Positions 1 through 6,776 of a stretch of 12,917 bases of DNA are shown one piece after another. The stretch is from an uncultured Thermomicrobia bacterium (GTDB lineage Bacteria; Chloroflexota; Chloroflexia; Thermomicrobiales; JALYUS01): the NCBI GenBank assembly GCA_937968015.1, contig CALBSO010000048.1:1-12917 (forward strand). Reading direction: 5' to 3'. Made by a program: the position numbers and the translations under genes. The notes below the pieces were generated by a model. That model worked only from the letters and a program-made list of their open reading frames with translations. It was not told the DNA's origin and ran no database searches. Position 1 is the first letter of the stretch, and the number at the start of each line of letters is the position of its first letter.

Positions 1-243
1 GAACGTTGCGCCGACCGCTTCGGCGGCCTCTCGCGCTTCGGCCTCGCGCACCTGCTTGACGCGCTCGAGCGTCTGCCCCGGTTCCTTCCACAATTCGCCG
101 GACTCGCCGCGCTCGCCATATGAGAGCGCGATTACTGCCGCCGTGCCGCCCTTCGTCGTCGTGACGGCCATCGCGCCCGCCGCCCGCCAGACGAAGTCCG
201 CCGAGTGAGCGCCGATCACCAGCATCTTCCGCCCGTCGCCCAT
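1..243 (-). CDS. PIG-L/LmbE-fold protein, GalB-like (partial, C-terminus beyond window)
   Basis: The first 81 residues of a PIG-L (LmbE-like) family protein; the rest lies beyond position 1. The N-terminus reads MGDGRKMLVIGAHSADFVWR. The metal-binding loop typical of this fold is seen as A-H-S-A-D (H13, D16), the HxxD arrangement, instead of the commoner AHPDD. The HSADFVWRA version is the one I associate with 4-oxalomesaconate hydratase (GalB) relatives rather than with sugar N-deacetylases. A strand, the SYGERGESGELW segment and a charged helix follow, as expected for the family. The ATG at 241-243 is chosen because an AGGAGGGG ribosome-binding site sits about 7 bases upstream and the HxxD loop lies at the usual distance from it. 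It is the last gene of the minus-strand series, 120 bases after the broken LLM oxidoreductase. Family assignment is firm; GalB-like function versus deacetylase is inference. Confidence 0.85.
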   Translation of the reverse strand, partial: MGDGRKMLVIGAHSADFVWRAAGAMAVTTTKGGTAAVIALSYGERGESGELWKEPGQTLERVKQVREAEAREAAEAVGATF

Positions 244-363
244 CGTTCTTCCCCTCCTGTTTGTGATGATTTCGCCGCGCTGGGATGCTACCACAGTCAG
301 CCGTACGAATCCCGACCATCCATCACCCACGGGAGAGGCATTGCCCCAATACGCGATGAGTGT
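244..363 (-). promoter_or_regulatory. Intergenic gap with weak candidate extended -10
   Basis: This 120-base gap separates the broken LLM gene from the GalB-like gene. On the minus strand it contains TGG-TAGCAT (plus 285-293), a possible extended -10 about 40 bases before the ATG, but no convincing -35 at 16-18 bases. It also carries the strong AGGAGGGG ribosome-binding site. No hairpin terminator was seen. The promoter call is speculative. Confidence 0.2.
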
Positions 364-759
364 TTATTCCTGGCGCTGATCCCGCCAGCGCACGGCGGCT
401 TCGAGCGCGCCGAGGTCGTATTGCGGCCCGCCCGATCCGAAGATCAGGTGCGTGATGCCGTGCTGGATGTACCGCTCGGCAACGTCAGGATCGAATGTGC
501 GGATCGAGACGGAACGTTCGATCTCCGCCGGGTTGCGCCCGACGCGCTGGCACCAGTCGTCGAGGATGCGGCTCTTGCGCCCGGCCGCTTCCGGATCGCC
601 GAAGCCGTTCCAGATGTCGGCATACTGCGCGACGAGGCGCAGCGTCACCTTCTCGCCGCCACCACCGATCAAGATCGGCAGTTTGCCGCCGCGCACGGGC
701 GGCGGATTCAGTTAGGTCGCATGCTGGGGATGAGTCTGCGCGCCGATCCGGATTCGCAT
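364..759 (-). pseudogene. LLM-class (luciferase-like) flavin oxidoreductase, internally deleted
   Basis: Remnant of a luciferase-like monooxygenase (LLM) family, F420- or FMN-dependent oxidoreductase. From an ATG at 757-759, with an AGAGGA-type ribosome-binding site, the frame reads MRIRIGAQTHPQHAT, a classic LLM N-terminus, then a TAA at 712-714. The same frame continues as LNPPPVRGGKLPILIGGGG and the recognisable C-terminal third (GEKVTLRLVAQYADIWNGFG, later GRNPAEIERS), ending at 364. Only about 130 codons remain, where the family usually has about 290-320, so some 160-190 residues carrying most of the TIM barrel and substrate pocket are missing. The two halves are still in phase, which points to an in-frame internal deletion whose junction turned a Tyr-like TA(C/T) codon into TAA. 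A GTG at 694-696 could start the C-terminal piece, but that piece alone could not form the barrel. An assembly collapse is the alternative explanation. Confidence 0.75.
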
Positions 760-876
760 GAATGTCGTCCTCTTTCACGATGAACAGCGCCGCGGCGAAT
801 GCAAACAACCGCATCGCTGCCGTGCGCTGTGGAAGGGACAACGACATCCAGACAGGAAGCATTCCCGTGCCACCCG

Positions 877-895
877 CGCGGGGAGAACCCCCGCG
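877..895 (-). terminator. GC-rich hairpin after the SelA-like gene (possible terminator)
   Basis: A perfect 7-bp inverted repeat, CGCGGGG/CCCCGCG with a 5-base loop, begins 20 bases past the stop of the SelA-like gene inside the 155-base gap 760-914. It lacks a following U-run on the minus strand, so it is at best a weak or factor-assisted terminator, or an mRNA 3'-end stabiliser. Nothing else was recognised in this gap apart from the ribosome-binding site for the broken LLM gene. Confidence 0.3.
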
Positions 896-914
896 AGATC
901 GGGGCGGCAGCGAT

Positions 915-2042
915 TCAGCGTACGGCGACGGGCGCGAGGACGGCGCGGACCTGTTCCAGCACGATCGTCGCCTCGTCCGGTTCGACGAGTGGTTGCGGGT
1001 TGAGGGCGATGGCGTCATTGCCGACGGTGCCGACCGCGATGCACGGCGTGCCATTGTAGAGGGTTGCGACAACCTGATCGCGTCTCATCGGGAAGTCCGG
1101 GGCGAGGCGGATGATGGCGCGGGCGTGCGGCTGGCCCGCCTCGCTCGGGTAGCCGCGCTCGACCGTGATGCTGGGCAGGTCACGCAATCCGGCGATCCAA
1201 CCCTGCACGATCTCCTCATAGCGCGCAAGAACTGCCTCTTCATTCTGGGCGAGTGACCACTCGATGGCGGCGAGCACGCCGAGCGTCTCCTCCTTGCCGA
1301 CCTTCATTGGGCGGCCGAGGCTGTGGTTCGGGCTGCCATTAACGCGGCACGCCGCAACGATATCCGCGCGCCCAAGCACGAGGCCGGAAGATTGCGGCCC
1401 GCGCAACCCCTTGCCACCGCTGAAGATGGCGATGTCCGCGCCGATTTCGCGGGTGAAGTGCCAGAGATTGCTGATTGGTGGGATCTGCGCCGCCGCGTCC
1501 ACGAGCACCGGCACGCCGTGCGTGCGCGCGATGGCGACGACTTCCGGCAACGCGAGCGCGCCACGGGCGTAGTGCTCCCCCGCGAACCAGAGGATACAGG
1601 CAGTGCGCGGCGAAATCGCTGCTTCCAGCTCCCACGGATGGGTGATGTGCGCGCCGCCGATTTCGACGAGGGTCGCGCCCGTTTGCCGCGCCGCGTGGTC
1701 GTAGCCGTTGCGGTGCGCGCGGTGGATGATCACCTCGCGCTTGCCGTCCGTCAGATAGGGGAAGCGGGCAATAGCCGCCGGATCTTCACCGGCAATGCAA
1801 GCCGCCACGGCGATTGCAATGCCCGCCGCAGCGCCGCAGGAGACGTAGCATGCCTCATTCTGCGTCAGCGCCGCGATCCGCTCGCCGACGCGCACTTGCA
1901 GGAGGGGGAGATCCACATGCATCTCCGCCCCCTCCGCCATCGCCGCGACGACCGATGGCGGCATCACCGAGCCGCCGAGCCGCGTCAGCGTCGCCGATGC
2001 GTTGATGACCCGCCGCATGCCGAGATCGTCGTACCTGCTCAT
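915..2042 (-). CDS. SelA-like PLP-dependent enzyme (selenocysteine synthase/DgaE-type fold)
   Basis: A 375-residue fold-type I PLP enzyme of the SelA-related group, which includes L-seryl-tRNA(Sec) selenium transferase and the sugar-acid lyases related to D-glucosaminate-6-phosphate ammonia-lyase. The N-terminus (RRVINASATLTRLGGS) matches the 'IN..GT.TRLGGS' start of the metabolic subgroup. Further signs are the VSCGAAAGI cofactor loop (about 67-75), D182 in VDAAAQIPP, and the Schiff-base lysine K211 in SGGKGLRGPQSSG. SelA proper is longer (about 460 residues) and has a tRNA-binding N-terminal domain absent here, so a role in selenocysteine synthesis is unlikely; a lyase acting on an amino or hydroxy sugar acid fits better. 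The ATG at 2040-2042 overlaps the TGA of the upstream AXE1-like gene (ATGA) and has a strong GGAGGTGAT site, so the two are probably translationally coupled. A longer reading from near 2192 would lie over that neighbour and is rejected. The exact substrate is unknown. Confidence 0.88.
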   Translation of the reverse strand: MSRYDDLGMRRVINASATLTRLGGSVMPPSVVAAMAEGAEMHVDLPLLQVRVGERIAALTQNEACYVSCGAAAGIAIAVAACIAGEDPAAIARFPYLTDGKREVIIHRAHRNGYDHAARQTGATLVEIGGAHITHPWELEAAISPRTACILWFAGEHYARGALALPEVVAIARTHGVPVLVDAAAQIPPISNLWHFTREIGADIAIFSGGKGLRGPQSSGLVLGRADIVAACRVNGSPNHSLGRPMKVGKEETLGVLAAIEWSLAQNEEAVLARYEEIVQGWIAGLRDLPSITVERGYPSEAGQPHARAIIRLAPDFPMRRDQVVATLYNGTPCIAVGTVGNDAIALNPQPLVEPDEATIVLEQVRAVLAPVAVR

Positions 2043-2932
2043 GCGATCACCTCCCACAGCCGCGGCTTCGGAACGCCGCCGAGTTGCCGCGCCATCCATG
2101 CGTCCTGCCAATCGTGATCCGTCGCACCCTCGTGCGTCACATGATACTGCTCGACCGGCCCGCCGAGTGCGTCCGCCAGCGGCGCCAACCACTCCGGCCC
2201 GTTGATCGCGCCCGCGTCGCCAGTGACGAGGAGCGCCCTCGCCGTGACGCGATTCGCGTGATTGATCGGGTCAAAGTACGCAAGCGTGCGGGCCACGTTC
2301 TCCCGTTGCTCCGGGTAGGTGCGCAGATAATCGTTGATCTCCTCGACCGGGTAGGCGGACGAGCGCCCCGCGGCTTCGAGCAGCCGGTAGAAGAGCAGCC
2401 CGCCTGCCTGCACTGCCGTAAACTGCGGCCGCCGCGCGGCGGTGATCAGCGCGAGATCATCCCCGATGATGCTGACGTGGCTCCCGTCCACTTCCGGGCG
2501 GGAGAGCAGGAACTCCGCGCCGCGCAGGCAATCCGCGACGATGCTCCGGTAGATCGAGGTCGTTGGGCTGTCAATGCCGAGCGTGAGCAGGCCGGGATAG
2601 GACGCCGCGAAGGGCTGATCGGCCAGCCGCTGCCCCCGGTGCATCAGCGTCAGCGTCGCATATCGCTCGCGGTCGTCGTGGTGCGGGACGTGATTGACGC
2701 TCCCGTAGCGCGGCGCGACGAGCAGGCCGGGGAATGGCCCATCGCCAACCGGCACGCTGTAGTAGCCGAAGATGCGGTACGGCCCGATGCTTGTCAGCCG
2801 CACATTGGAGACGGTCGAGAAATCCGTGCAGCGCAGCACGTTCCGCTCCATCTCCACCGCCAGCGGATACCGCGCCAGTTCCGTATCCACCTCATCCCAG
2901 TACGCGTCAAAATCCGCCGGTCGCTCTCCCAT
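2039..2932 (-). CDS. AXE1/CE7-like alpha/beta hydrolase with Asp at the nucleophile position
   Basis: A 297-residue alpha/beta-hydrolase related to acetyl xylan esterase (AXE1, CE7 type) and clearly a paralogue of the next gene upstream. Both share RPADFDA near the N-terminus, RPEVD before the nucleophile elbow, and an EEINDYLR.YPE..E.V block followed by YFD.IN. The elbow differs: aligned from RPEVD, the neighbour's G-S-S-Q-G becomes G157-D158-D159-L160-A161, so Asp replaces the catalytic Ser and the second Gly is lost. The acid position of the family (GLxD) reads GDAG, so the usual Asp is shifted or absent; candidate histidines are H267 and H273. It is either an inactive paralogue, a partner subunit, or an Asp-nucleophile hydrolase in the manner of haloalkane dehalogenases. 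The ATG at 2930-2932 is preferred over the adjacent TTG because its AGAGG site is about 7 bases away. It lies 25 bases after the true esterase and overlaps the PLP gene by 4 bases. Confidence 0.85.
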   Translation of the reverse strand: MGERPADFDAYWDEVDTELARYPLAVEMERNVLRCTDFSTVSNVRLTSIGPYRIFGYYSVPVGDGPFPGLLVAPRYGSVNHVPHHDDRERYATLTLMHRGQRLADQPFAASYPGLLTLGIDSPTTSIYRSIVADCLRGAEFLLSRPEVDGSHVSIIGDDLALITAARRPQFTAVQAGGLLFYRLLEAAGRSSAYPVEEINDYLRTYPEQRENVARTLAYFDPINHANRVTARALLVTGDAGAINGPEWLAPLADALGGPVEQYHVTHEGATDHDWQDAWMARQLGGVPKPRLWEVIA

Positions 2933-2957
2933 CAATGTGCCTCTTTCATTCTTTTTC

Positions 2958-3932
2958 TCAGCCGACGGTCGGTTCCGCGTGGCGCATGTATGCGGCGGGT
3001 TTGAGTTGCGCGGCGAGCCACGCCTCGACTTTCGGCATCTCCCAATAGATGCCGGAATCGTGCGCGCAGCATGGGTAGGCGTGGATCTCTTTCGGGCAAG
3101 TCATCGCGTTGTAGAGCGCGTAGCCGGTCTCAGGGGGGCAGACGTCGTCCGCGAGGCCGACATAGACGAGCATCGGGCACTTAATCATCGGCGCGAAGTT
3201 GATGCCGTCGAAGTAATGATAGGTGGCGCGTACCGCCTCGGCGCGTTCGGGGTAGAGGCGCAGATAGTCGTTAATCTCCTCGTACGGCCACGAATGCGTC
3301 AGGTGCGCGGCATCCATGAAACCGCAGAGATACGGCGCGCCTGCCGCCCCCACCTTAATCACGTCGCTCCGCAGCGCGGATGTCGTGATCGTCAATGCGC
3401 CGCCCTGACTGCTGCCGTGGACGCCGATCCGTGAGGTGTCCACCTCCGGCCGGGTGAGAACGAAATCCACGGCGCGGGCGGCGTCCACGTAGAAGCCGCG
3501 ATAGCTATAGGTATAGCGGTCCACAACGTTGTGCATCAGTAAGCCGGGATAGCCGGGATTGAACTGCCGGTTTGAGCGCAGTTTGCCGCGCGGCGCGACG
3601 CCGACCGCCGCATATCCCATCTTCGCCCACGATTTCGGCAGCGCCGGCTCGGAGATGTAGCCGGGAACAATCAGCAGTGCCGGGTAGGGGGGCGGCAGGT
3701 ACGATTCCTTCGGCACGCAGTACCATCCCGCGATGCGCACATGATCGAGGCTGTCGTAGTGAATCTCGTAGACATCCACTTCGTCTGTTGAGCGCATCGG
3801 GACATGCTCCATCGTCGGGTTCAGTGGGATCTCGCCCACCTCTGCCATGATCGCCGCCCAGAATGCGTCGAAATCCGCTGGCCGTACTGTCGTCGTCCCG
3901 TACCGTTCCGCTGGCTTCCGTGCCTGTGACAT
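2958..3932 (-). CDS. Acetyl xylan esterase family (AXE1/CE7) carbohydrate esterase
   Basis: A 324-residue AXE1/CE7-family alpha/beta hydrolase, the usual length for cephalosporin C deacetylase/acetyl xylan esterase proteins. The family members remove O-acetyl groups from sugars and short oligosaccharides. The triad can be assigned: S175 in the elbow HGSSQGG (172-178), D262 in GLADDVCPP, and H291 in CAHDSG. The RGQ/RGK oxyanion-region motif of the family appears as PRGKLRS (114-120). There is no signal peptide, so it would act in the cytoplasm on imported acetylated sugars. The ATG at 3930-3932 follows a GGAGGGAT site. It lies 130 bases downstream of the SDR gene and 25 bases upstream of its diverged paralogue. 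The family call is strong; the acetyl-sugar substrate is inferred from family and transporter context. Confidence 0.92.
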   Translation of the reverse strand: MSQARKPAERYGTTTVRPADFDAFWAAIMAEVGEIPLNPTMEHVPMRSTDEVDVYEIHYDSLDHVRIAGWYCVPKESYLPPPYPALLIVPGYISEPALPKSWAKMGYAAVGVAPRGKLRSNRQFNPGYPGLLMHNVVDRYTYSYRGFYVDAARAVDFVLTRPEVDTSRIGVHGSSQGGALTITTSALRSDVIKVGAAGAPYLCGFMDAAHLTHSWPYEEINDYLRLYPERAEAVRATYHYFDGINFAPMIKCPMLVYVGLADDVCPPETGYALYNAMTCPKEIHAYPCCAHDSGIYWEMPKVEAWLAAQLKPAAYMRHAEPTVG

Positions 3933-4062
3933 ATCCCTCCCTCGTCTATACCGGACGTACAGACCTCGATCATCACGCGGGTTTCCATCCCGCGTACTGC
4001 CATATCATAATCTGAGTAACGTTATCGCCCTATCGTTTTGTGGAAGGTGACGCCCGCTTTCA
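3933..4062 (-). promoter_or_regulatory. Intergenic leader of the esterase gene with palindrome and hairpin
   Basis: This 130-base gap is the largest break inside the catabolic set. It holds an 8-bp palindrome TAACGTTA (4017-4024) with the central CG seen in many LacI-family operators. On the minus strand it has a TATGAT -10-like hexamer (4004-4009) without a good -35. It also has a perfect 7-bp stem ACGCGGG/CCCGCGT with a 7-base loop (3975-3995) that would lie in the esterase leader. The arrangement could be an internal promoter with an operator, but each piece is weak alone. Confidence 0.25.
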
Positions 4063-4857
4063 TCAGGCGAGATCGCGCAGCCATTCGGCATGCATACCGT
4101 CTACCAAGAGCGTCTGCCCGGTGGTGAACCCCGATTCCGGCAGGCAGAAGAACCGGACCGCTGCCGCGATATCCTCCGCCCGCCCGATACGCCCGATGCG
4201 AATCTGCTGACCCGCTGCCGCCCATCGTTCCGGTCGCCGCTGCGCGCCGGGCCGGTCCGCAATCGCGCCGGGAGCAACGCAGTTCACCGCGATGCCGTGC
4301 GGGCCGAGTTCGTAAGCCATATTCCGGGTCATCGCTTCCACGGCCGCTTTCGCGCTATTGTAGACGGCGGCGTTCGTATGGCAGGCGTGGACGCCGATCG
4401 TGCTGATGTTGACGATGCGTCCGCGAATGCCACATTGGATCATGTGACGCGCTACATGCTGCGCCAAGATGAATGGCGAACGGTAGTTAACGTTGACCTG
4501 ATACTCCCAGTCCGCATCCGTGACCTCCCAGAACGGCCCGCGAATACTCATTCCGGCGTTGTTGACGAGGATATCCAGGCGCTCGACGCGCGCCAGCGCC
4601 TCCTCCGCCAACCGGTGCGCATCTTCAATGCGCGAGAGGTCCGCCGTCATACCGAAGGAAGCGACGCCGAGCGCCTGCATCGCCGTGACGGATTCCTGCA
4701 CCGCCGCTTCCTCGCGCCCCGAGACGATGATTGCCGCGCCTTCGCGTGCCAGCCACTCCGCCATCGTCCGGCCCAGTCCGCGCGTGCTGCCGGTGATCAG
4801 AGCGGTCTTGCCGGCCAGCCGTCGGAGGGCTGCGTCTTCGGCCTGCTGCTCGCTCAT
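4063..4857 (-). CDS. SDR-family NAD(P)-dependent oxidoreductase
   Basis: A 264-residue classical short-chain dehydrogenase/reductase. Visible motifs are the nucleotide-binding T22-G-S-T-R-G-L-G (TGxxxGxG), N99-N-A-G, the catalytic S152 in ISTIG, and Y166-NSA-K170 (YxxxK). The C-terminal FTTGQTLLVDG is the standard end of the FabG/glucose-dehydrogenase-like subgroup. Its role is probably oxidation or reduction of a sugar, sugar acid or hydroxy acid; gluconate 5-dehydrogenase-like proteins look similar, but subfamily cannot be settled by eye. R46 in VSGREE follows the second strand, which hints at NADP preference but is not decisive. The start at 4855-4857 lies 10 bases after the stop of the MalG-like permease, so it belongs to the transporter operon. 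Its ribosome-binding site is weak, with the nearest AAGGGA overlapping the permease stop, so coupled translation is likely. Confidence 0.9.
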   Translation of the reverse strand: MSEQQAEDAALRRLAGKTALITGSTRGLGRTMAEWLAREGAAIIVSGREEAAVQESVTAMQALGVASFGMTADLSRIEDAHRLAEEALARVERLDILVNNAGMSIRGPFWEVTDADWEYQVNVNYRSPFILAQHVARHMIQCGIRGRIVNISTIGVHACHTNAAVYNSAKAAVEAMTRNMAYELGPHGIAVNCVAPGAIADRPGAQRRPERWAAAGQQIRIGRIGRAEDIAAAVRFFCLPESGFTTGQTLLVDGMHAEWLRDLA

Positions 4858-4867
4858 TGCTCGTTGT

Positions 4868-5785
4868 TCATCCCTTCAACGCTCCTGCCGTCAGCCCTTG
4901 CTCCAACCGTCGCTGGAAGAGGGCATAGACGACGATCGTAGGAATCAACGTGATGGTCAATGCGGCGAAGAGGGCGCTCCAATCGTTTTGGTATCCCTGT
5001 TGAATCGAAAGGAACGCGAGCCCTTGCGGGAGGACGTAGCGGTCCCGGTTCGGATTGAGGACGAGTGGCAGGAGGTACTGATTCCACTGCCCGAGGAAGT
5101 TAAAGATGCCGACCGTAATCAGTCCCGGCTGCGCCATCGGGAGCATCACGCGCCAGAAGACGGCGTAATCGGAGGCGCCGTCAATGATGGCTGCCTCCGC
5201 CACCTCGGAGGGGAGCGTGCGAAAGAAGCCGTAGAGGAAGAAGATAGAAAATGGCAGCGAGTACGCGGTGTAGACGAGGATCAGCCCGTGGTAGGTGCCG
5301 AGCAGGTGCAGGTCGCGGACGAGAAAGAAGAGCGGGACGAGGGCGAGGAAGACAGGAAACATAAGGCCGACCAGGAACATGTAATAAATGATGCGGTTGC
5401 CGGGGAAACTGTACCGCGCGAGCGTGTAGGCCGCCATGGACGAGAGGAGGAGTGTCAGCGTCACCGAACCGGTAACGACGATGGCGCTATTGCCGAAGTA
5501 CCGTCCGATGGACGCCTGGTTCCATGCCCGCGCGAAGTTCCCCAATTGCGGCGAAGTTGGGAGTTGCCACGGACTGAAGAAGATCTCCTTGTCCGTCTTG
5601 AAGGCGGTCATAATCATCCAGGCGAAGGGAAAGACCACCATAACTGCCCAGCTGAGGAGAAAGAGCTGCGAGATGCCGGTGAAGGCGATACCGCCCAGAG
5701 TGATCTCTCGGCGCGCCCGCGCGCGTTGCGACGGCGACGGGATGGCACGGGTATCGGGTAATGGCTGTACATGATTCGTCCCCAT
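4868..5785 (-). CDS. MalG-like CUT1 carbohydrate ABC transporter permease
   Basis: A 305-residue inner-membrane permease of the CUT1 sugar ABC importer class (BPD_transp_1 domain). The cytoplasmic N-terminus (MGTNHVQPLP...) is followed by about six hydrophobic segments starting near residue 38. The EAA loop that contacts the ATPase is clear: E197-AAIIDGAS...FWRVMLP. The C-terminus QRRLEQGLTAGALKG is the signature end of MalG-type permeases. The ATG at 5783-5785, with a GAGGGAG site about 6 bases away, is chosen over a TTG at 5816-5818 that would overlap the MalF-like gene; the extra 11 residues show no conservation I recognise. The spacing is 22 bases after the MalF-like stop and 10 bases before the SDR start. 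No ATP-binding subunit is encoded nearby, so a shared MsmX/MalK-type ATPase elsewhere is likely. Confidence 0.93.
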   Translation of the reverse strand: MGTNHVQPLPDTRAIPSPSQRARARREITLGGIAFTGISQLFLLSWAVMVVFPFAWMIMTAFKTDKEIFFSPWQLPTSPQLGNFARAWNQASIGRYFGNSAIVVTGSVTLTLLLSSMAAYTLARYSFPGNRIIYYMFLVGLMFPVFLALVPLFFLVRDLHLLGTYHGLILVYTAYSLPFSIFFLYGFFRTLPSEVAEAAIIDGASDYAVFWRVMLPMAQPGLITVGIFNFLGQWNQYLLPLVLNPNRDRYVLPQGLAFLSIQQGYQNDWSALFAALTITLIPTIVVYALFQRRLEQGLTAGALKG

Positions 5786-5807
5786 CGGTACTCCCTCAGC
5801 CGGTGAT

Positions 5808-6695
5808 CTAGAACTCAATGCGCTCGCGCCGCGTCACGCGGAGCGTGAAGATGGAAAGGGTGAGTGTCAGAAAGAGGAGCGCGACGCCAATCGCCGTTGC
5901 ATAGCCAAACTCGCTCTTATCGAAGGCAGTGTCGTACATGTACCGTGCCACCACGTCCGAGGAGCGGTCTGGGCCGCCGTTCGTCATAATCTGGACAAAG
6001 ATGAAGAGATCGAGCGCACCGATGCCGATGAAGACAAGCGCCGTCTGCAAATTGTCCCAGAGAAGCGGGAGCGTGATGCGCCAGAACGCGCTCCAGCGTG
6101 TGGCGCCATCAATGATCGCGGCCTCGTAGAAGGTCGTGGGAATTGACTGCACGCCCGCGATGAAGAGCACCATGTAGAAGCCGACCGCCTGCCAGATAAT
6201 CACCGCCGCCACCGCCCACAGCGCCGTGCGCGGATCCCCCAGCCATGTCCGCGCGAGATTGCCCGCCCCCGTCGTTCGCAGCAGGCCGTTCAGCAACCCA
6301 AGATTGGGATGATAGACGAACTGCCAGAGGACGCTGATCGCGACGGCGGACATCACCTGCGGGAAGAAGAAGATCACCCGATAGGCATTCGCGCCGGGAA
6401 CGCCGCGCCCGCCCTGCGTGAAGAGCGCGGCGAAGAGCAGGGCGATACAGATCGTGACAATCGGGAGTGCGATGAGGAGCAACCCGTTATGCTTGAGCGC
6501 GTTCCAGAAGAACCGGTCGTGCAGCAGTTTGTCGAAGTTGCTCAACCCGACGAACTTTTTGTGCGCGGAAACGCCTCGCCATTGAGTCAGCGCGATGTAG
6601 AAAGATTGGCTGTACGGCCAGAGGACGAAGACGCCATACAGGATAATAGCGGGGGTAAGAAACGGGACGATAAAGCGGTACTTGTGGCGGTACAC
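5808..6695 (-). CDS. MalF-like CUT1 carbohydrate ABC transporter permease
   Basis: A 295-residue membrane permease, first of the two CUT1 permeases. It starts with a short basic segment (MYRHKYR) and a hydrophobic stretch PFLTPAIILYGVFVLWP typical of MalF/UgpA-type proteins. About six transmembrane segments follow. The EAA motif is at 191-210 (EAAIIDGATRWSAFWRITLP), and the NGGP..SSDV motif usual in this family lies after it. The start is GTG at 6693-6695, supported by an AAGGAG site 6 bases upstream and by the conserved N-terminus. It follows the sugar-binding protein after an 89-base gap holding a large hairpin, and precedes the MalG-like gene by 22 bases. The partner ATPase is not in the window. 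Confidence 0.93.
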   Translation of the reverse strand: MYRHKYRFIVPFLTPAIILYGVFVLWPYSQSFYIALTQWRGVSAHKKFVGLSNFDKLLHDRFFWNALKHNGLLLIALPIVTICIALLFAALFTQGGRGVPGANAYRVIFFFPQVMSAVAISVLWQFVYHPNLGLLNGLLRTTGAGNLARTWLGDPRTALWAVAAVIIWQAVGFYMVLFIAGVQSIPTTFYEAAIIDGATRWSAFWRITLPLLWDNLQTALVFIGIGALDLFIFVQIMTNGGPDRSSDVVARYMYDTAFDKSEFGYATAIGVALLFLTLTLSIFTLRVTRRERIEF

Positions 6696-6717
6696 GCGGC
6701 GCTCCTTCGCGGTCGGC

Positions 6718-6770
6718 AGCCAGTAACCAGGGGTTATTTCCCGTTCTGGCTACTGGCTTCTGACCACTGG
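6718..6770 (-). repeat. Long hairpin built from inverted degenerate 7-bp repeats, after the sugar-binding protein gene
   Basis: Arms 6718-6730 (AGCCAGTAACCAG) and 6746-6758 (CTGGCTACTGGCT) pair at 12 of 13 positions, and an inner GGG/CCC (6731-6733, 6740-6742) extends the stem around a TTATTT loop. Minus-strand heptads can be laid end to end: CCAGTGG, TCAGAAG, CCAGTAG, CCAGAAC (6770 down to 6743). On the plus strand the left arm gives CCAGTAA and CCAGGGG. The element fills the gap between the binding protein and the MalF-like permease. By analogy with the malE-malF gap of enterobacteria, such a structure can protect the binding-protein mRNA and lower permease expression. No U-run follows, so it is not a standard terminator. 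Confidence 0.6.
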
Positions 6771-6776
6771 TTCCTA

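Noticed and set aside
364..696. The C-terminal LLM piece as an independent small gene starting at GTG
   Set aside because: The same frame upstream holds a matching LLM N-terminus with its own ATG and ribosome-binding site, so a broken single gene explains the locus better. The piece lacks most of the barrel.
1323..2117. A 264-codon open frame on the plus strand
   Set aside because: It is antisense to the SelA-like gene, whose motifs are unmistakable.
2043..2192. An N-terminal extension of the SelA-like protein by 50 residues
   Set aside because: It would overlap the AXE1-like coding region, has Arg/Gly-rich shadow-like composition, and the internal ATG has a strong ribosome-binding site and the conserved N-terminus.
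2084..3004. A 306-codon open frame on the plus strand
   Set aside because: It is antisense to the diverged AXE1-like gene and its product is rich in Arg with no recognisable domain.
4520..5761. A 413-codon open frame on the plus strand
   Set aside because: It lies antisense to the SDR and MalG-like genes, which have full family motifs. Its product is low-complexity and Arg/Glu-rich, as expected for a shadow frame in GC-rich DNA.
5786..5818. A TTG start for the MalG-like permease overlapping the MalF-like gene
   Set aside because: The ATG at 5783-5785 has a better ribosome-binding site and the extra residues carry no family signal.
6743..6770. The heptad array as a possible CRISPR remnant
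   Set aside because: The units are 7 bases with no spacers and lie in a short intergenic gap, which does not match repeat-spacer structure.
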